From assembly GCA_050999295.1 (NCBI GenBank), contig JBPCPI010000166.1, positions 1 to 8,949 of the forward strand: a stretch of DNA of 8,949 nt, given 5' to 3'. How positions within the stretch are numbered: position 1 is the stretch's first letter; each line of letters begins with the position of its first letter. Origin of the DNA: JACCQS01 sp050999295 (GTDB taxonomy: Bacteria > Actinomycetota > Actinomycetes > Mycobacteriales > Geodermatophilaceae). A program made the position numbers and the translations under genes. The notes beneath the pieces were generated by a model. The model was not told the DNA's origin, made no database searches, and saw only the letters and a program-made list of their open reading frames with translations. Of the stretch, positions 5,825-8,949 are shown in pieces.

Positions 5825-7705
5825 ATGCTCCGTCGAGTCTGCGCCGCGCTGCTCGTACTGGTCACCGCCCTGCTGGCCGGTTGCTCGGACACCGACGAGC
5901 GGGAGTCGGCAGCTCGCGATGCCGCCCAGGCCTATCTCGATGCCTGGGCCTCCGGGGATCTGACCGGCGCTGCGCTCCGGACCGACGACAGTGCGGCAGC
6001 CTTACTGAGCCTGCGTGCCATCGCCACCTCGATGGGCTTCGGTGCGGGAGAGCAGCCGCTCAGCTCGGAGATCACAGCGGTCGAACTCCGCGAGGGCGGC
6101 GCCGCGGTCAGCTACACCGCCACCTGGGCGTTCGATGCGGCGCCGGACTGGACGTATGACGCTGCGCTCGAGCTGACTGCCGGCGAGGGCGATGCGCTCA
6201 CGATTGGCTGGGATGCCTCCACGGTGCATCCCGACCTCGGCGACGGAGAGACCATCGAGTGGACCCGCCAGCTGGCCGAGCGGGCTTCAATCCTGGACCG
6301 CGCAGGGGTTCCGATCTTCACTGCGACACCGGTCGTCCTGGTCGGGGTGGACCCGGGACGCGTCACCGATCTCCCCTCCCTGGCAACCGTGCTGGCCGCG
6401 ACGTTGGGGATCTCGGCAGCGGAGATCGTCGCGAGTGTCTCGGCGTCCCAGCCGGGGCAGTTCGTCCCCATCATCACGCTGCGCCAACCCGATTACGAGG
6501 CCGTACGGTCGGCGATCGTCGACCTGCCGGGCACGGTCTTTCGCGAGGAGACCGGCCAACTCGCCCCCACGGCGAGTTTCGGCCTGGGCGTGCTCGGTCG
6601 GGTGGGCGAGGCCACGGCGGAGGTGCTCGAGGAGGCAGGGGCCAACTACACGGCCGGCGATCAACTCGGGACGTCTGGACTCCAGCGTGCCTACCAGGAA
6701 CAGCTGGCCGGGAAGCCCGGCCTCGTGGTGGAGGCGGTCGCCGCGGACGGCACCCGGCGAGATCTCGAGCGGATCGAGGCACAGCCCGGTTCGTCGATCC
6801 AGGTCACCTTGGACACCACGATCCAGAACGCTGCTGACGCGGCGGTGGCCAGGCGCTCGGAGCCAGCACACCTCGTTGTCGTCCGGCCGGGCACCGGCGA
6901 GATCCTGGCCGTGAGCTCGAACACCGCCGCCAACCCGGCCAACGCCCTGGTCGGCCAGTACCCGCCGGGGTCCTCGTTCAAGATCATCACCGGAGCGGCC
7001 CTCCTGGGCAACGGCGTCGTCGACTCACAGACCGAGCTCGCCTGCCCAGGCACGGTGACCGTCGGCGGCAGGGAGTTCGACAACGAGGACCGCTTCGACC
7101 TGGGCGAGGTGCCCTTCCGCACTGCCTTCGCCGAGTCCTGCAACACCACGTTCATCGCTGCCGCCCAGCAGCTGCCGCCCGGAGCGCTGGAGTCGGCCGC
7201 AGCAAGTTTCGGCATCGCGACTCCGTGGGACCTGCCGGTCGAGGTGTTCTCCGGAGAGCTACCCGCTCCGGCCGATGCCGTCGAGCTGTCGGCGGATGCG
7301 ATCGGCCAGGGCAGGGTCTTGGTGAGCCCGTTCTCGATGGCGATCGCGGCGGCGACGGCAGCCTCGGGCACGGTACCTGTGCCCTCGCTGGTGGCGGATG
7401 CCCCGACAGCGGGCCAGGCCCCAGCCGGCCCCTCGGCGGAGGTCATCTCGGCGTTGCAACAGTTGATGCGCGAGGTCGTCCTGACCGGTACCGGCCGGGG
7501 TCTTGCCGATCGCGGGGAGGTCTACGGAAAGACCGGTACCGCCGAGTTCGGCACGGAGGTACCCCCGTTGGCACACGGCTGGTTCGTCGGATTCCGGCCC
7601 GACCCCGCTGGAGGCATCGCCTTCTCCGTCCTCGTCGAGAACGGCCAGTCCAGCAGGACCAGCGCCGTACCGGTAGCCGACACCTTTCTGGCCAACCTCG
7701 GCTGA
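5825..7705 (+). CDS. penicillin-binding lipoprotein (class B type transpeptidase, Rv2864c-like)
   Basis: A 626-residue cell-wall DD-transpeptidase that cross-links peptidoglycan outside the membrane. The N-terminus is a lipoprotein signal (MLRRVCAALLVLVTALLAGC) with lipobox LAGC and Cys20 as lipid anchor. An NTF2-like MecA_N-type domain follows (about 29-145; ARDAAQAYLDAWASGDLTGA), then the PBP dimerisation region (about 150-310; RASILDRAGVPIF and similar) and the transpeptidase domain (about 320-622). The catalytic motifs are SSFK (Ser383 nucleophile, Lys386), SCN (Ser438, Asn440) and KTG (569-571, within YGKTGTAEF). All are intact. ATG 5825 is chosen because it directly precedes the signal peptide and has AGGG 8 bases upstream; GTG 5816 and GTG 5795 are in-frame alternatives that only add residues before the signal. 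It lies 54 bases after the flotillin stop and in the same neighbourhood as Rv2864c of M. tuberculosis. Intrinsic beta-lactam binding is expected of the family. Confidence 0.93.
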   Translation: MLRRVCAALLVLVTALLAGCSDTDERESAARDAAQAYLDAWASGDLTGAALRTDDSAAALLSLRAIATSMGFGAGEQPLSSEITAVELREGGAAVSYTATWAFDAAPDWTYDAALELTAGEGDALTIGWDASTVHPDLGDGETIEWTRQLAERASILDRAGVPIFTATPVVLVGVDPGRVTDLPSLATVLAATLGISAAEIVASVSASQPGQFVPIITLRQPDYEAVRSAIVDLPGTVFREETGQLAPTASFGLGVLGRVGEATAEVLEEAGANYTAGDQLGTSGLQRAYQEQLAGKPGLVVEAVAADGTRRDLERIEAQPGSSIQVTLDTTIQNAADAAVARRSEPAHLVVVRPGTGEILAVSSNTAANPANALVGQYPPGSSFKIITGAALLGNGVVDSQTELACPGTVTVGGREFDNEDRFDLGEVPFRTAFAESCNTTFIAAAQQLPPGALESAAASFGIATPWDLPVEVFSGELPAPADAVELSADAIGQGRVLVSPFSMAIAAATAASGTVPVPSLVADAPTAGQAPAGPSAEVISALQQLMREVVLTGTGRGLADRGEVYGKTGTAEFGTEVPPLAHGWFVGFRPDPAGGIAFSVLVENGQSSRTSAVPVADTFLANLG

Positions 7706-7728
7706 GCCGCGGGGGTGCCGAGGTCGGC
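7691..7728 (+). terminator. hairpin over the PBP stop codon, possible terminator
   Basis: GCCAACCTCGGC (7691-7702) and GCCGAGGTCGGC (7717-7728) pair over 12 positions with one A:C mismatch, around a 14-base loop that contains the TGA stop. No T run follows, which is common for proposed actinobacterial terminators but makes the call uncertain. The next gene starts about 50 bases later in a region of different composition. Confidence 0.4.
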
Positions 7729-7763
7729 TACGCGAAGGCAACGCCGCATGGAGAATCCGGAAG

Positions 7764-7768
7764 AGGAG
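7764..7768 (+). promoter_or_regulatory. ribosome binding site of the SnoaL-like gene
   Basis: AGGAG, within a longer AAGAGGAG, lies 11 bases before ATG 7780, slightly long but usable. It picks frame 1 (MSDLKAAKDGRSV) over the competing ATG at 7784. Confidence 0.5.
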
Positions 7769-7779
7769 CCTGACATCCC

Positions 7780-8320
7780 ATGAGTGACCTCAAGGCTGCC
7801 AAGGACGGTCGATCTGTGGTTGCCGAGCACCTCACTGCGTTCAATGAGCACGACACTGATCGGCTCCTCGCAGGCTTCCCCTCCGATGCTGTCTGGGCGA
7901 CAGGACAGCTTGTCCGTCAGGGGCCGTGCCGGCCTCGTGGAACTCTTCGGCGAAGAGCTATGGAAGCTGGGGCCGTCGCTGACGGTGCTGTCGTTGGTCA
8001 GCGATCGGCGTGTCGTGGCAGCGGAGCTGCGCGAGGAACTAACGGTTGACGAGCGCCAGCTCCGCTTCAACATCGCGGTCTTCTTCTACGTGAGCGGTGG
8101 CTTGATCCATCAGGCGAAGGTCTACCGTGAGGGCACCGCCGACATCGACGAGTCCGCATGGCCTTTGGCTGTGGTCGGCTTACGTCCGACGTTGCGGATG
8201 CGATGGCGCGCGCCTGTTCGGACGTTGACGAAGGAACGCAGAGCGGACTCGAATGGGCGGCTGAGTGAGCGACAACCTCCTGCGAATCATCCCCGACGAT
8301 CCGAACTGGATCCCGACTGA
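7780..8320 (+). pseudogene. SnoaL/NTF2-like domain protein, frameshifted
   Basis: The first part, MSDLKAAKDGRSV to HLTAFNEHDTDRLLAGFPSD and VWATGQ, is in one frame. From about 7916 the second part continues in the next frame with VRGRAGLVELFGEELW, SLTVLSLVSDRRVVAAELRE and FNIAVFFYVSGGLIHQAKVY to REGTADI (ending near 8146). Joined, these make a normal small alpha/beta-barrel of the SnoaL-like (NTF2 superfamily) kind, about 120 residues, with the usual helix, AVWATGQ strand and closing QAKVYREG strand. Such proteins bind or convert diverse small molecules; none can be named here. The break needs one surplus base or two missing bases within 7909-7915. After REGTADI the frame runs on to a stop at 8320 through residues that do not look like the family, so the natural end may also be lost. 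The 3' end overlaps the next gene by 56 bases, which is probably not original. Confidence 0.72.
7899..7918. repeat. quasi-palindrome at the SnoaL-like frameshift
   Basis: GAC (7899-7901), a single unpaired A, GGACA (7903-7907), loop GCT, TGTCC (7911-7915) and GTC (7916-7918) form an 8-pair stem with one bulge. The frame of the SnoaL-like gene changes inside it. Imperfect palindromes of this kind are known sites of template-switch indels. Confidence 0.5.
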
Positions 8321-8722
8321 CACTGCTGCGAAGGCTGCGCTCGATGTTCTCCGTCGTCTTGCTCCCGGGGCACATCCGCTCGATTTCGCGATGCAGACAA
8401 CAGACGAGATCGCCTTCGTGGACCAAGGGGGAAACTTCGAAACGCTGCACTGCCCGGTCTGCTCGACGGAGCTGGAGAACGACTGGTGGAGCGATCGTAT
8501 GAATGATGCCTGGAGAAGCCACTTCACCGATCTCGGCATCGTCACTCCTTGCTGTGGAGCACACACGTCGTTGAATACGCTCGACTATCGATGGCCCGCC
8601 GGTTTCTCGCGTTTCGTGCTGGCCGTCATGAACCCTGATCGCGGGTGGCTCAGCGAAGACGAGCTCGGCGACGTGGCCAGTCGCTGGGGTGTCCGGTTAG
8701 GCAAATTATGGCGCATTACTGA
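8265..8722 (+). CDS. zinc-ribbon-like protein of unknown function (CPxC...PCCG), probable 3' frameshift
   Basis: The frame opens at GTG 8265, directly after an in-frame TGA at 8262, and reads MSDNLLRIIPDDPNWIPTD. It has Cys63-x2-Cys66 (LHCPVCSTELE) and Cys96-Cys97 (VTPCCGAHTSLNTL), four cysteines that could bind one zinc. DYRWPAGFSRFVLAVMNPDR and an acidic helix LSEDELGDVASRWGV follow. I recall similar actinobacterial hypothetical proteins that end in a RQxxAHY-type tail; their function is unknown. In the present frame no stop occurs before the window ends, so the reading would run antisense over the whole visible minus-strand gene. With one base missing near 8697-8700 the reading becomes RQIMAHY and stops at TGA 8720-8722, giving 152 residues and leaving 21 bases to the convergent gene. 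That end is adopted. It could be functional if the deletion is a sequencing error. Confidence 0.62.
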
Positions 8723-8743
8723 CCGGCTCCACGAGAGTCTCGT

Positions 8744-8949
8744 TCAGCCGTCGCGGATCGTGATGCGTACCGCGCGGGCGTTCTCCCCTGCTTCGCGCAG
8801 CACTTTCAGGCGCGGATCGCCCACCGCCAGCCACGGACCTCGGGGGAGGGCGGCCAGCCGGGACAGACGCGGGTCGGCAAGGGCCGCTGCGACGAGCGGC
8901 CGATCGCCCCCCGTCACCAGGGCGGCCAATCTACCTGCCTCGGGCGCGA
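8744..8949 (-). CDS. unidentified protein, C-terminal part
   Basis: A minus-strand frame enters from beyond the right edge and ends with TGA at 8746-8744, giving the last 67 residues, ending ENARAVRITIRDG. Third codon positions are strongly G or C on this strand, as in the genuine genes here, while the same bases read on the plus strand give a low-complexity Arg/Ser/Ala string. That supports minus-strand coding. Visible pieces are LVTGGDRPLVAAALADPRL, LPRGPWLAVGDPRLKVLREA and a final beta-like strand. The leucine codon at 8927-8929 is a TTG that could act as a start, but the frame is open upstream with sensible residues (APEAGR), so it is read as internal. I do not recognise the family. It is convergent with the zinc-ribbon-like gene and transcribed against all other genes in the window. 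Confidence 0.6.
   Translation of the reverse strand, partial: APEAGRLAALVTGGDRPLVAAALADPRLSRLAALPRGPWLAVGDPRLKVLREAGENARAVRITIRDG

Noticed and set aside
6691..7446. A 251-codon minus-strand frame within the PBP gene
   Set aside because: It is a shadow of the transpeptidase domain, whose catalytic motifs on the plus strand are complete.
8067..8566. Minus-strand frames of 165 and 128 codons over the zinc-ribbon gene
   Set aside because: They are two overlapping frames with Ser/Arg-rich, motif-free products, while the plus strand shows a coherent protein with paired cysteines.

Overview
The window is high-GC DNA with frequent GTG starts and tight gene packing. It carries the order dxr - rseP/rip1 - ispG - GNAT - penicillin-binding lipoprotein, which matches the actinobacterial arrangement known from Mycobacterium tuberculosis (Rv2870c, Rv2869c, Rv2868c, Rv2867c, then Rv2864c). 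The source is therefore very probably an actinomycete. A relative of the Propionibacteriales is plausible, but the sequence alone does not prove it.

Layout. Positions 1-4014 hold a compact, probably co-transcribed plus-strand block with gaps of only 8-11 bases: the 3' part of dxr (MEP isoprenoid pathway), a site-2 intramembrane protease (rseP/rip1), ispG (a later MEP enzyme with an Fe-S cluster) and a DUF4081-GNAT acetyltransferase. Positions 4094-5770 hold an accessory pair: a 60-residue NfeD-like soluble domain and a flotillin (SPFH) gene. The flotillin is interrupted by four apparent indels in its first 460 bases, three of them explained by loss of one G from a short G run, so it looks like a pseudogene or a badly sequenced gene. 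Positions 5825-7705 hold an intact penicillin-binding lipoprotein (class B type transpeptidase with SxxK, SxN and KTG), with a hairpin over its stop codon.

From 7780 onward the base composition drops. There is a frameshifted SnoaL/NTF2-like gene, a zinc-ribbon-like protein of unknown function (CPxC...PCCG) whose natural end seems to be hidden by a one-base deletion, and, convergent with it at the right edge, the C-terminal end of an unidentified minus-strand gene.

How the genes fit together: the left block combines isoprenoid precursor synthesis with membrane signal proteolysis, and the lipoprotein PBP acts in the cell wall, where undecaprenyl carriers derived from the same isoprenoids are used. 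The flotillin/NfeD pair sits between GNAT and PBP, at a place that in M. tuberculosis carries a toxin-antitoxin pair instead. No RNA gene, CRISPR array, insertion sequence or new multi-gene defence system was seen. The most notable signal is the concentration of indels in the accessory genes while the conserved genes remain clean.
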